A DNA stretch of 64,000 bases from Acidobacteriota bacterium (GTDB taxonomy: Bacteria > Acidobacteriota > Terriglobia > Terriglobales > Acidobacteriaceae): NCBI GenBank assembly GCA_021846275.1, contig JAJZBZ010000001.1:372001-436000 (forward strand), given 5' to 3'. Below the pieces are notes generated by a model, which searched no databases, was not told where the DNA came from, and saw nothing but the letters and a program-made list of their open reading frames with translations. Made by a program: the position numbers and the translations under genes. Positions 53,693 to 61,936 of this stretch are shown here, one piece after another. How positions within the stretch are numbered: the stretch's first letter is position 1; each line of letters begins with the position of its first letter.

Positions 53693-54733
53693 TCAGAACA
53701 GGCGGAAGTTCACCTCGACGTTAATCATCACCGGCACGGGCTTCCCCAGCGCCCGATCAAACGCCGGTTTGAAGCGATACTGCCGCACGGCCTCGAGCGC
53801 CTTTTCGTCCAGGCCCATCCCCAGCGAACGCACCACATGCACATTCTGCGGCCTGCCCTGCGCGTCCACGATCAGCCCGATCAGCACCGTGCCTTCATAC
53901 TTCGCGCGTCGCGCCTCGTCGGAGAACTCCGCTTCCACCGAATACGTCACCTGAGGCGCCGAAATCCCGTTGCCCACCTGATAGACACCGCCGCCCATGT
54001 TCCCGCCCGAGCCGGCTCCCAGACCATTCCCGCTGCCGCTGCCCAGTCCGCCGCCCGCGCCAGACCCCATTCCGCCATGCGCGCCCTGCCCATTCGACAG
54101 CACCACCTTGTTCGTCGAATCCAGCATCCCCACATTCGGCAGCATCGGATTATCCGGCAGCTTGATGTTCTGCTGCACGTTGATCGCCGGCTCGATCGCC
54201 AGCTTCGGATGGTCGTTGCGAATCACCTGCGGCGTCTCGATCGGATTCTTTTCAATCTTCGGCAGGTGCCCCTTGATCGCGCTCACCACGTCATGATCGC
54301 CGCCGCCGCCGCCGCCGCCCATCTTGCCCGACTGCGGCGTCATCGGCTTCCACGCTGAAATCTGTATATCGCCCAGGTTCGTCAGCTTCGGCGCAACCGC
54401 CTTCACAATCTGGTGACGAAACGCAAACAGAAAGAACGCAATAATCCCGGCATTGATCACCGCCGAAATCGCATACGACGCCGGGTTTTTCTCCGTCGCC
54501 AGCGGGTCTTTCACCGGAACCGGCTTGCTCGTCAGCTCCAGCGGTGGCAGCTTCGGCGGAAACAGCGCGTCGTACAGATTCTCATACAACTCGGCAAACA
54601 GATTCTTCTGCTGAAACGCCTTCCCCGTCAGCGCCTCCAGCCCGTCGTCCACGCGCGTCTCTGCCGCCTGCCGACTCACCGGCTCCGCCGTCTCCAGCTC
54701 TTCCTCCGGTGGATTCATCAAGTCGTTCGTCAT
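53693..54733 (-). CDS. TonB-family energy transducer
   Basis: 346 residues. A cytosolic N-terminal part (~1-85), a single TM (AISAVINAGIIAFFLFAF, ~88-105), a periplasmic linker with Gly runs (GGGGGGG and an extended Gly/Ser-rich stretch ~210-240), and a C-terminal TonB domain (YEGTVLIGLIVDAQGRPQNV, ALEAVRQYRFKPAFDRALGK). It couples inner-membrane energy to TonB-dependent receptors such as the one at 12.9-15.5 kb. ExbB/ExbD are not in the window. The stop lies against a mosaic repeat block. Confidence 0.93.
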   Translation of the reverse strand: MTNDLMNPPEEELETAEPVSRQAAETRVDDGLEALTGKAFQQKNLFAELYENLYDALFPPKLPPLELTSKPVPVKDPLATEKNPASYAISAVINAGIIAFFLFAFRHQIVKAVAPKLTNLGDIQISAWKPMTPQSGKMGGGGGGGDHDVVSAIKGHLPKIEKNPIETPQVIRNDHPKLAIEPAINVQQNIKLPDNPMLPNVGMLDSTNKVVLSNGQGAHGGMGSGAGGGLGSGSGNGLGAGSGGNMGGGVYQVGNGISAPQVTYSVEAEFSDEARRAKYEGTVLIGLIVDAQGRPQNVHVVRSLGMGLDEKALEAVRQYRFKPAFDRALGKPVPVMINVEVNFRLF

Positions 54734-54776
54734 CGTTGTCCATCATCTCCAGGGTCGGGGATTTCCCCGGAAAAAC

Positions 54777-54818
54777 CATTTCTGCCGAAGCATTTCTGCC
54801 TGAGCATCCCTGCCTGAG
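54777..54818. repeat. 14-bp tandem repeat, three copies, upstream of ileS
   Basis: CATTTCTGCCGAAG (54777-54790), CATTTCTGCCTGAG (54791-54804) and CATCCCTGCCTGAG (54805-54818) lie in the 263-bp gap between the TonB-family gene and ileS. Apart from this and a -10-like box the gap shows nothing distinct. Confidence 0.8.
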
Positions 54819-54976
54819 CGCTTTCGCTCAGTCATTCCCACCGCGCCACTCTCGCCGCGCAGCCCATCTGTTTATTATGCTGGATGCAGCCCGTCGCTGT
54901 CTTCCGCGAACTACTCTCTTCACAATAGACGAAACCCCGCCGCTCAAGTCACCGGATTTTTCCACCGCCATCGATT

Positions 54977-54982
54977 TACACT
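54977..54982 (+). promoter_or_regulatory. Putative -10 hexamer of ileS
   Basis: TACACT, 14 nt before the ileS ATG at 54997, implying a 5' leader of only about 7 nt. Confidence 0.35.
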
Positions 54983-54996
54983 GGAATTTCGACATC

Positions 54997-57939
54997 ATGC
55001 AATCCACTCACTCCAACGCCAGCCCCATCGTGCCCGAACTCAAGTCCACCCTCACCCTCCCGCAGACTGACTTCCCCATGAAGGCCAATCTGCCCCAGCG
55101 CGAGCCGCAGCAGCTCGCCCTCTGGGACGAGATCGACCTCTACGGCCAGCTCCGTCACTCCGCCCAACAGCCCGTCAACGGACATCCCCGACCCACCTAC
55201 CTGCTCCACGACGGCCCTCCCTACGCCAATGGACCGCTCCACCTCGGCCACGCCCTCAACAAGGGACTCAAGGACTTCGTCGTCAAGTCCAAAACCATGG
55301 CCGGCTTCAACGCGCCCTACGTCCCCGGCTACGACTGCCACGGCCTGCCCATCGAGATCAAGGTCGACGAGCAGCTTGGCCGCAAAAAGCTCGAAATGCC
55401 GCCCGCCGACGTCCTCGCCGCCTGCCGCGCCTACGCCCAGCGTTTCGTCGATCTCCAGACCTCCCAGTTCGTCCGCCTCGGCTGCTTCGGGCGCTGGCGC
55501 ACGCCCTACACCACCATGTCCCGCGACTACGAAGCCCGCACCCTCGAAACCTTCTACGGCTTCCTCCAGGGCAACTTCGTCTACCGCGGCCTCAAGCCCG
55601 TCTACTGGTGCATCCACGACCGCACCGCCCTTGCCGACGCCGAGATCGAGTACGAGATGCACACCAGCCCCTCGGTCTACGTCCGCTACCGCCTCACCTC
55701 CAGCGCCGAATCCCTCAGCCCCGCGCTCGCCGGCCGCCAGGTCTTCGCCATCATCTGGACCACCACCCCCTGGACCCTGCCCGCCTCGCTGGCCATCGCC
55801 TTCCATCCCGCCTTTGAATACATCGCCCTCGCCGCGCCCGACGGCCCCGTCTACCTCGTCGCCGCAGCGCTCGCCGCGCAGGTCATCGAATCCTGCAACC
55901 TGCAAGGATTCAGCGAGATCGCCAGAATCTCTGGAGCATCGCTCGAACACTCCACCTACCAGCATCCCTTCCTCAGCCGCTCCGTCCTCGGCGTCGTCGC
56001 CGACTACGTCACCGCCGACCAGGGCACCGGAGCCGTCCACACCGCACCCTCCCACGGTGCCGACGACTTCTACACCGGCGTCCGTTACCACCTCGACCCC
56101 ACCTGCCGCGTCGACAACGCCGGCGTCCTCCGCGTCGATCCCGCCGTCTGGACCGAACCCGAACCCCCCGCCTTCGACGGCAAAAAAGTCTTCGCCGCCA
56201 ACCCCCTCATCCTCGACCTGCTCCGCCAGCGCGGCGCGCTCCTCGCCCAGCAGGATATTCACCACTCCTACCCCCACTGCTGGCGCTGCCACAAGCCCGT
56301 CATCTTTCGCGCCACCGAACAGTGGTTCATCGGCCTCGAAACCCCGGTCACCCGCGCCGACGGCTCCAAAACCACCTTCCGCCAGCGCACGATAGAAGAG
56401 ATTGACCGCGTCACCTGGGATCCCGCCTGGGGCCAGGAGCGCATCACCAACATGATCGCCACACGCCCCGACTGGTGCATCTCCCGCCAGCGCATCTGGG
56501 GCGTGCCCATCGCCGTCCTGCTCTGCGCCGCCTGCAACCAGCCCCACCTCGACCCCGCGCTCAACCGCCGCATCGTCGCCCTCTTCGAGCAATCCGGTGC
56601 CGAAGCCTGGCACCAGGTCGCCGTCGCCGACCTCATCTCCCCTGAAACCCGCTGCGCCCACTGCAACAACGCCGAATTCCGCAAGGAAACCGACATCCTC
56701 GACGTCTGGTTCGACTCCGGCTCCAGTTGGCACGCCGTCGCCGAATCCGACCCCGACCTCCGCGACCTCTACAACCGCCCCGACCGCACCGTCCTCTACC
56801 TCGAAGGCGGCGACCAGCATCGCGGCTGGTTCCACTCCTCGCTGCTCGCCTCCGTAGCCCTGCGCAACCGCGCGCCCTACTCCCACGTCGCCACCGCCGG
56901 CTGGACCCTCGACGAACAGGGCCGCGCCATGTCCAAATCCCTCGGCAACGGCGTCGATCCCGTCGAAGTCGCTGAAAAAATGGGTGCCGAAATCGTCCGC
57001 CTCTGGATCGCCTCCGTCGATTTCCGCGAAGACATGGCCGCCAGCGACAACCTCATGAAGCGCTGCGCCGAAATCTACCGCAAGCTTCGCAACACCTTCC
57101 GCTTCCTGCTCGGCAACCTCCACGGCTTCGACCCCTCAGCCCACGCCGTCAGCTTCGACGAACTGCTCCCGCTCGACCGCTACATGCTGGCCCGCACCCG
57201 CGACCTCACCGAGCGCGTTCTGGCCTGGTACAGCACTTTCGAATTCCACCGCATCTACCACGCCGTAAACGAGTTCGCCATCGCCGACCTCTCGGCCTTC
57301 TACCTCGACGCGCTCAAGGACCGCATGTACACCTTCGCCCCGTCCTCACCCGCGCGACGCTCCGCCCAAACCGCCCTCTGGCAGATCACCGAAGCCCTCA
57401 CCCGCCTGCTCGCACCCATCCTCAGCTTCACCACCGAGGAGGTCTGGGGCTACCTTCCCGCCCTCCCCAGCCGCGCCGCCAGCGTCCACCTCACGCTTTT
57501 CCCCACTCCCGCCGACCTTTACCCCGACGATCCGGCTCCCATCCTCGCCGAGTGGAAATCCCTGCTCGAACTCCGCGACACCGCTCTCATCGCACTCGAA
57601 AACTCACGCCAAAACAAAGAGATCGGCAAATCTCTTGAAGCGGAACTGGAAATCTCCGCCAGCGCCGAACCGCTCGCCCTGCTTCAGAGGTACGCCGCCG
57701 ACCTCAAGGAGATCCTCAACGTCTCCCGCGTCACCGTCCATCCCGGCTCGGAGTTCCGCGTCGCCGTCCTGCCCGCCGCCGGCTTCCGCTGCAACCGCTG
57801 CTGGAACTTCATGCCCGCCGTCAGCCCCTACGGAGCATGGGAAGGCGTCTGCGACCGCTGCCACGCCGCGCTGCGCGCCATGAACATCCCGCCACCCGCA
57901 ATCCCGACAGCCGCAGCATCCCTGGAGTCCGCTCAATGA
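54997..57939 (+). CDS. ileS: Isoleucyl-tRNA synthetase
   Basis: Class I synthetase of 980 residues that charges tRNA-Ile. The ATG at 54997 gives the usual N-terminus (STLTLPQTDFPMKANLPQRE). The HIGH motif reads HLGH in YANGPLHLGHALNKG; the editing domain (CP1) has IWTTTPWTLPASLA and GTGAVHTAPSHGADDFY; the second signature reads AMSKS (GRAMSKSLGNGVDP) instead of KMSKS. The C-terminal zinc site has paired cysteines, FRCNRCWNF and VCDRCHAAL. ATGA overlap with lspA. Confidence 0.96.
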   Translation: MQSTHSNASPIVPELKSTLTLPQTDFPMKANLPQREPQQLALWDEIDLYGQLRHSAQQPVNGHPRPTYLLHDGPPYANGPLHLGHALNKGLKDFVVKSKTMAGFNAPYVPGYDCHGLPIEIKVDEQLGRKKLEMPPADVLAACRAYAQRFVDLQTSQFVRLGCFGRWRTPYTTMSRDYEARTLETFYGFLQGNFVYRGLKPVYWCIHDRTALADAEIEYEMHTSPSVYVRYRLTSSAESLSPALAGRQVFAIIWTTTPWTLPASLAIAFHPAFEYIALAAPDGPVYLVAAALAAQVIESCNLQGFSEIARISGASLEHSTYQHPFLSRSVLGVVADYVTADQGTGAVHTAPSHGADDFYTGVRYHLDPTCRVDNAGVLRVDPAVWTEPEPPAFDGKKVFAANPLILDLLRQRGALLAQQDIHHSYPHCWRCHKPVIFRATEQWFIGLETPVTRADGSKTTFRQRTIEEIDRVTWDPAWGQERITNMIATRPDWCISRQRIWGVPIAVLLCAACNQPHLDPALNRRIVALFEQSGAEAWHQVAVADLISPETRCAHCNNAEFRKETDILDVWFDSGSSWHAVAESDPDLRDLYNRPDRTVLYLEGGDQHRGWFHSSLLASVALRNRAPYSHVATAGWTLDEQGRAMSKSLGNGVDPVEVAEKMGAEIVRLWIASVDFREDMAASDNLMKRCAEIYRKLRNTFRFLLGNLHGFDPSAHAVSFDELLPLDRYMLARTRDLTERVLAWYSTFEFHRIYHAVNEFAIADLSAFYLDALKDRMYTFAPSSPARRSAQTALWQITEALTRLLAPILSFTTEEVWGYLPALPSRAASVHLTLFPTPADLYPDDPAPILAEWKSLLELRDTALIALENSRQNKEIGKSLEAELEISASAEPLALLQRYAADLKEILNVSRVTVHPGSEFRVAVLPAAGFRCNRCWNFMPAVSPYGAWEGVCDRCHAALRAMNIPPPAIPTAAASLESAQ

Positions 57940-58460
57940 CCACCCCGAAATCCCGTCTACCCTGGCTCCTCGCCGTCTCGCTCGCCGTGCTCATCCTCGA
58001 CCGCGTCTCAAAGCAATGGGTCCGCGTCCACATCGCCGTCGGCCACGCCATCGTCGTCCTCCCGCGCGTCTTCCGCATCACCCACGTCTTCAACGAAGGC
58101 GCAGCCTTCTCGCTCTTCGCAGACTCGACCACCCCGCAGCGTGTCCGCTGGGCCTTGGTCGCGTTTTCCTTCGCCGCCTCGCTGGCCATCCTCGCCGTGC
58201 TCATCCGCCTCGGTCGCCGCCTCACCCTCACCACCTTCGCCCTGGCCATGATCCTCGGCGGCGCGCTCGGCAACGCCTGGGACCGCCTACGTTACGGCTC
58301 CGTCATCGACTTCATCGAGGTCCACATCGTCCGCTACCACTGGCCAGACTTCAACCTCGCCGACTCCGCCATCGTCCTCGGTGCATGCCTGCTCTTCCTC
58401 GACACCCTCCTGCCCGACAAACCCACCTCCGCCGACTCCACGGAAGTCCCAATGCAGTAA
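57936..58460 (+). CDS. lspA: Lipoprotein signal peptidase (SPase II)
   Basis: Inner-membrane aspartyl peptidase that cleaves prolipoproteins, 174 residues, four TM segments. Catalytic aspartates lie in GNAWDRLRYGSVIDFIEV and FNLADSAIVLGA; NEGAAFSLFAD is the other conserved motif. Translationally coupled to ileS (ATGA), a common pairing in bacteria. It will process the TlpA-type lipoprotein in this window. Confidence 0.96.
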   Translation: MTTPKSRLPWLLAVSLAVLILDRVSKQWVRVHIAVGHAIVVLPRVFRITHVFNEGAAFSLFADSTTPQRVRWALVAFSFAASLAILAVLIRLGRRLTLTTFALAMILGGALGNAWDRLRYGSVIDFIEVHIVRYHWPDFNLADSAIVLGACLLFLDTLLPDKPTSADSTEVPMQ

Positions 58461-58468
58461 GCACGAGC

Positions 58469-58524
58469 CGTCAGGGGTCAGCCGTCAGGGGTCAGCCGTC
58501 AGGGATCAGTCGTCAGGGATCAGG
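58469..58524 (+). repeat. 14-bp tandem repeat, four copies, after lspA
   Basis: CGTCAGGGGTCAGC (58469-58482 and 58483-58496), CGTCAGGGATCAGT (58497-58510) and CGTCAGGGATCAGG (58511-58524). It begins 8 bp after the lspA stop and forms the left edge of mosaic block C. A shorter GTCAG-rich relative is in block A (52211-52240). Confidence 0.88.
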
Positions 58525-58553
58525 GCAACCGCGATGCCCCGTTGTGGTTGACC

Positions 58554-58970
58554 TTGCCTTTCTTGGTTGTCATTCCCGCAGGGAATCTGCTGCTCAGTCG
58601 TCAGTCGTCAGCCGTCAGCAACACCGTTGCCTTTGCTTTTCTGGTTGTCATTCCCGAAGGGAATCTGCTTCTGTTCTTGTTTTTGCTTTCCCATCGTCCT
58701 CAGCCAATCCGGGTGCCCCATCCAAGCTACGCCTGGGTGGGACGAACCGATGCCAGAGCTGTCGTTGCCTTTGTTCTTGCCCTTGCCGTTCTTGTTGTCA
58801 TTCCCGCAGGGAATCTGCTGTTCCCGTCAACCTCCGCAAACGCCAACTCGCGACCAACGGGAGCGACCGCTGCGCGAACGCGCGTCTGCTGCATGCAATG
58901 CCGACCAACGGGAGCGGCAAACGCGCGAACGCGCGGCTGCTGCATGCTATGCCGCCTGCCCTTCCGAGCT
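58554..58970 (+). repeat. Mosaic intergenic repeat block C
   Basis: Three copies of the palindromic module (58563-58592, 58641-58671, 58791-58820) with core ATTCCCGCAGGGAAT or ATTCCCGAAGGGAAT; a CCATC..TGGGTGGG..AACCGATG module (58717-58763) matching 52115-52161; and two CGACCAACGGGAGCG modules with GCGCGAACGCGC hairpins ending in CTGCTGCATGC (58849-58902 and 58903-58952). The string CAACACCGTTGCCTTTGC recurs in block A. No gene lies in 58461-59396. Beyond 58980 the gap is AT-richer (59030-59280) with a CGGGTTA/TAACCCG inverted repeat at 59205-59230. Confidence 0.87.
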
Positions 58971-59315
58971 TCCGCTTCTGACCCCTGACGACTGGCCAGC
59001 GACAGCTTCCACCCCACCCAACCCCGGAAAATTTCCTTCCCAAAGTTGGCATGCAATTATTCCTGTTTATGCCATACTGAGTTTTCCGCGTCGTCCTGTG
59101 CCCGGGAACGGGATTCAGACAAGCGCATAAGATAACGAACCAGTAAACATTTCGCCGCATTTTCGTTGGCAAGAAAATTAATACCACCCCCCTGGGCGGG
59201 TAACCGGGTTAATAGCAAATCAGTAACCCGCCAAAACGAAGCCCAAAGCGCTGAATAGAATACTGTTACCTTGAAACGATTGCTTCTTCCGCTTCACCGT
59301 CCGCCAGAGCCAGCC

Positions 59316-59380
59316 CGCGACCAACGGAAGCGGCAATGGATGGCCGTGGCGCGCAAAGCGCGCAGCTGCTCCATGCAAGG
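59316..59380 (+). repeat. Mosaic intergenic repeat block D (single module)
   Basis: A lone copy of the CGCGACCAACGGAAGCGGCA module with the GGCGCGCAAAGCGCGC hairpin, most like block B. It ends 16 bp before the stop of the outer-membrane protein gene. Confidence 0.75.
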
Positions 59381-59396
59381 ACTGCATGCCAATGCC

Positions 59397-60152
59397 TCAG
59401 AAGCGGTAGTAGATGCCCACCATCGGCTCGGCATCGTGCTCATACCCGCTTTGGGCATTGACAGGCACGGGGCCACCCGAAAAAGGCGTCACTTCTTCGC
59501 TGACCACCTGTGGCACCTTGTGAATATCCCCGCGGTATTGCAGACGCAAACCCCATCGTGGCCGAAACTGCCAGTCGGCACCGAAGCCGTAGATATAACT
59601 CAGTGTTGTCGAGGTGGAGGTTTGCAAGCCGATGGAGCTATTCGTCGGCACGGTAATCCGCCCACCGACACCAACCACCATGAAAAACTCCACGTTCTTT
59701 TCCATCGAGGTCAGTATCCAGTCCCCGCTGACCTCATGCGTCATCGCAGAAACCGAGGTAGTGGAGGGGCCTGTCGCACCAATGACGCAGGGAGGTCGAT
59801 TGCAAACCGGAATAACGGGGAACGGCCCCGTGAAGCGAAAGAACTGGTTGGCCCGCTGCAGCGAATACGTGGCTTCAAAACCCACCATCCTGCTCCGTAT
59901 CTGGCGAAACTCAAGCATCCCTCCGCCTGCATCGGCAGTGCTCTGGGACTCGCCGTTTAACGTCGCCATCCCGGAGGATAGCGCGCCAAATCCGCTCAGG
60001 CCCAGATCGTCACCTTTCCCGGCTGGCTTCCCAACCTGCACATTCTTCTCCGTCTGCGCCCGCGACGCGACGCCGCACAGCCCAACCATCGCCAGCAACA
60101 CCACCGCACACGCCGCCGCACGAGACGCGCAAAACGAATTCCGAAATGTCAT
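59397..60152 (-). CDS. Outer-membrane beta-barrel protein
   Basis: 251 residues from the ATG at 60152. Signal peptide (AACAVVLLAMVGLCGVASRA, then Q). The mature part alternates polar and hydrophobic residues in a beta-barrel pattern (MVGFEATYSLQRANQFFRF, YIYGFGADWQFRPRWGLRLQ) and ends in YYRF, with the C-terminal Phe expected for BAM-assembled barrels. It resembles the OMP_b-brl (OmpA-barrel/Opacity) group. Function unknown. The region 60153-60515 upstream shows no gene or clear motif other than the aroA promoter region. Confidence 0.8.
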   Translation of the reverse strand: MTFRNSFCASRAAACAVVLLAMVGLCGVASRAQTEKNVQVGKPAGKGDDLGLSGFGALSSGMATLNGESQSTADAGGGMLEFRQIRSRMVGFEATYSLQRANQFFRFTGPFPVIPVCNRPPCVIGATGPSTTSVSAMTHEVSGDWILTSMEKNVEFFMVVGVGGRITVPTNSSIGLQTSTSTTLSYIYGFGADWQFRPRWGLRLQYRGDIHKVPQVVSEEVTPFSGGPVPVNAQSGYEHDAEPMVGIYYRF

Positions 60153-60515
60153 GGAGGACAGTATCCTTTCACCGGAGATTTCCCAGAATAAACTCCGACA
60201 CACCGCCTGCATAAATCACCGCGCAGCAGGCCCGGCATTTGCTCTGAAGAAATGGATACCGTGCATCCTCTTGCATCCACAGGCCAACCAGAGGGTGACT
60301 GCAACGAACCGTCAGTACCCGAACATTAGCCCAGCTCGCCGTCCAGCGTCAACATCCACGCTCCCATCTCAGCATCCCGATTCCGCTGTCATGGCATGAC
60401 TCTGTCTTCTGCTAAAAGGCCGCACTACAACAGCGATCCTTTCAGCCTTCACCCTGACCCCGGACGACTCTCTCATTCGTTACACTGATTCATATCGATT
60501 TCTCCCGGAGTTTCC

Positions 60516-61829
60516 GTGCACACTGCCACTGAAGAGCGCCTCATCCGCCCCGCCAAAAACATTCTCGGCTCCATCCGTCTGCCCGGCGACAAATCCATCA
60601 GCCACCGCTACGGCATGCTGGCCGCCTTTGCCAGCGGCGTCTCGCGCTTTCAGAATTTTTCGACAGGCGCCGACTGCGCCTCCACGCTCGCCTGCATGAC
60701 CCAGCTCGGAGCCAGCGTCAACCGGCTCGAAGACGGGACCGTGGAGATCACCGGCGTCGGCGGCCACGTCCGCCCGCCCGCCGAGCCGCTCGACTGCGGC
60801 AACTCCGGCTCCACCATGCGCATGCTCTCCGGCCTGCTTGCCGCGCAGCCCGGCGAGTTCACCCTCATCGGCGACGCCTCGCTCTCGCGCCGCCCGATGG
60901 AGCGCATCCGCAAGCCGCTCGCCGAGATGGGTGCCGCGCTCACACTCACCGACGGCCACGCGCCGCTCACCCTGCGCGGCGGATCCTTGCGGCCCATCGA
61001 CTTCACCACGCCCGTGCCCAGCGCACAGGTCAAGACAGCGATCCTGCTCGCCGGCCTTCAAACCACCGGCACCACCACCGTCCGCGAAGCCGTCCGCACC
61101 CGCGACCACAGCGAACTCGCCTTGCGAGCCTTTGGCGCGCGCATTGAGCGCTCGCTCGCCGACGGCCTCAACTCCGTCTCCGTCACCGGCCCGCAGTCGC
61201 TTTCCGCCATCACGGCCACCGTCCCCGGCGACATTTCTTCCGCAGCTTTTTTCCTCTGCGCTGCCGCGCTTTTTCCCGGTTCGCAGTTGCTCATCGACGG
61301 CCTCGGCCTCAACCCCACGCGAGCCACCCTGCTCGACGCGCTCACCAGTTTCGGCGCGCAGATCGCCGTCCTCCATCTTGAAGAGCAGAACGCCGAACTC
61401 GTCGGCACGGTCCAGATCACAGCCCCGCCCGAAGGCCTCGGGGCCACGGAAATCACCGGCTCGCTCGCCGCGCAGTTGATTGACGAACTGCCGGTGCTAG
61501 CGGCGATCGCGCCCTACTCACGCGGCGGCATCCGCATCCGCGACGCCAGGGAACTGCGCGTCAAGGAATCGGACCGCATCGCGCTCACCGTCGCCAACCT
61601 CCGTGCCATGGGTGCGGAAGTCACCGAGCACGAAGACGGCCTCGACGTTCCCGGCGGCCAATCCCTCCACGGCGCCGCCATCGAAGCCGGCGGCGACCAC
61701 CGCATCGCCATGGCCTTCAGTGTGGCCGGGCTGCGCGCCAGCGGAGAAACCCTCATTCGCGGCGCGGAATCCGCCGCCATCAGCTTCCCGGAGTTCTTCA
61801 CCATGCTGGATTTCCTCGCCGAGCGCTGA
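60516..61829 (+). CDS. aroA: 3-phosphoshikimate 1-carboxyvinyltransferase (EPSP synthase), class II
   Basis: Transfers enolpyruvyl from PEP to shikimate 3-phosphate in aromatic amino-acid synthesis. 437 residues; GTG at 60516 after CCCGGAG. Motifs typical of class II enzymes are present: LPGDKSISHR, VPSAQVKTAIL, RTRDHSE and LNPTRAT. CGNSGSTMRMLSG, SLSRRPMERI, ELRVKESDRI and GGDHRIAMAF are general EPSPS signatures. Class II enzymes are often poorly inhibited by glyphosate; whether this one is cannot be read from sequence. Confidence 0.96.
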   Translation: MHTATEERLIRPAKNILGSIRLPGDKSISHRYGMLAAFASGVSRFQNFSTGADCASTLACMTQLGASVNRLEDGTVEITGVGGHVRPPAEPLDCGNSGSTMRMLSGLLAAQPGEFTLIGDASLSRRPMERIRKPLAEMGAALTLTDGHAPLTLRGGSLRPIDFTTPVPSAQVKTAILLAGLQTTGTTTVREAVRTRDHSELALRAFGARIERSLADGLNSVSVTGPQSLSAITATVPGDISSAAFFLCAAALFPGSQLLIDGLGLNPTRATLLDALTSFGAQIAVLHLEEQNAELVGTVQITAPPEGLGATEITGSLAAQLIDELPVLAAIAPYSRGGIRIRDARELRVKESDRIALTVANLRAMGAEVTEHEDGLDVPGGQSLHGAAIEAGGDHRIAMAFSVAGLRASGETLIRGAESAAISFPEFFTMLDFLAER

Positions 61830-61887
61830 GCCGAGCAGGAGATCGCGCGCGAAATCGACGCACCTCCGTTTCGAGCAACAAAAATGC

Positions 61888-61907
61888 CCGCGCCAATTCA
61901 GGCGCGG
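61888..61907. terminator. Bidirectional terminator between aroA and the TolC gene
   Basis: CCGCGCC (61888-61894) pairs with GGCGCGG (61901-61907), loop AATTCA. The plus side continues ACATCTGTTTTC; on the minus side the stem is followed by GCATTTTTGTTG. It separates two convergent genes and suits the TolC gene best. Confidence 0.8.
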
Positions 61908-61936
61908 ACATCTGTTTTCTCGTTTGCGACGAGGTT

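Noticed and set aside
58469-58524. Possible CRISPR-like array
   Set aside because: Units are only 14 bp and directly abutting, with no spacers and no cas genes.
52114-58970. Mosaic repeats as insertion sequences
   Set aside because: No transposase, no terminal inverted repeats at block ends and no target duplications were seen. They are listed as repeats only.
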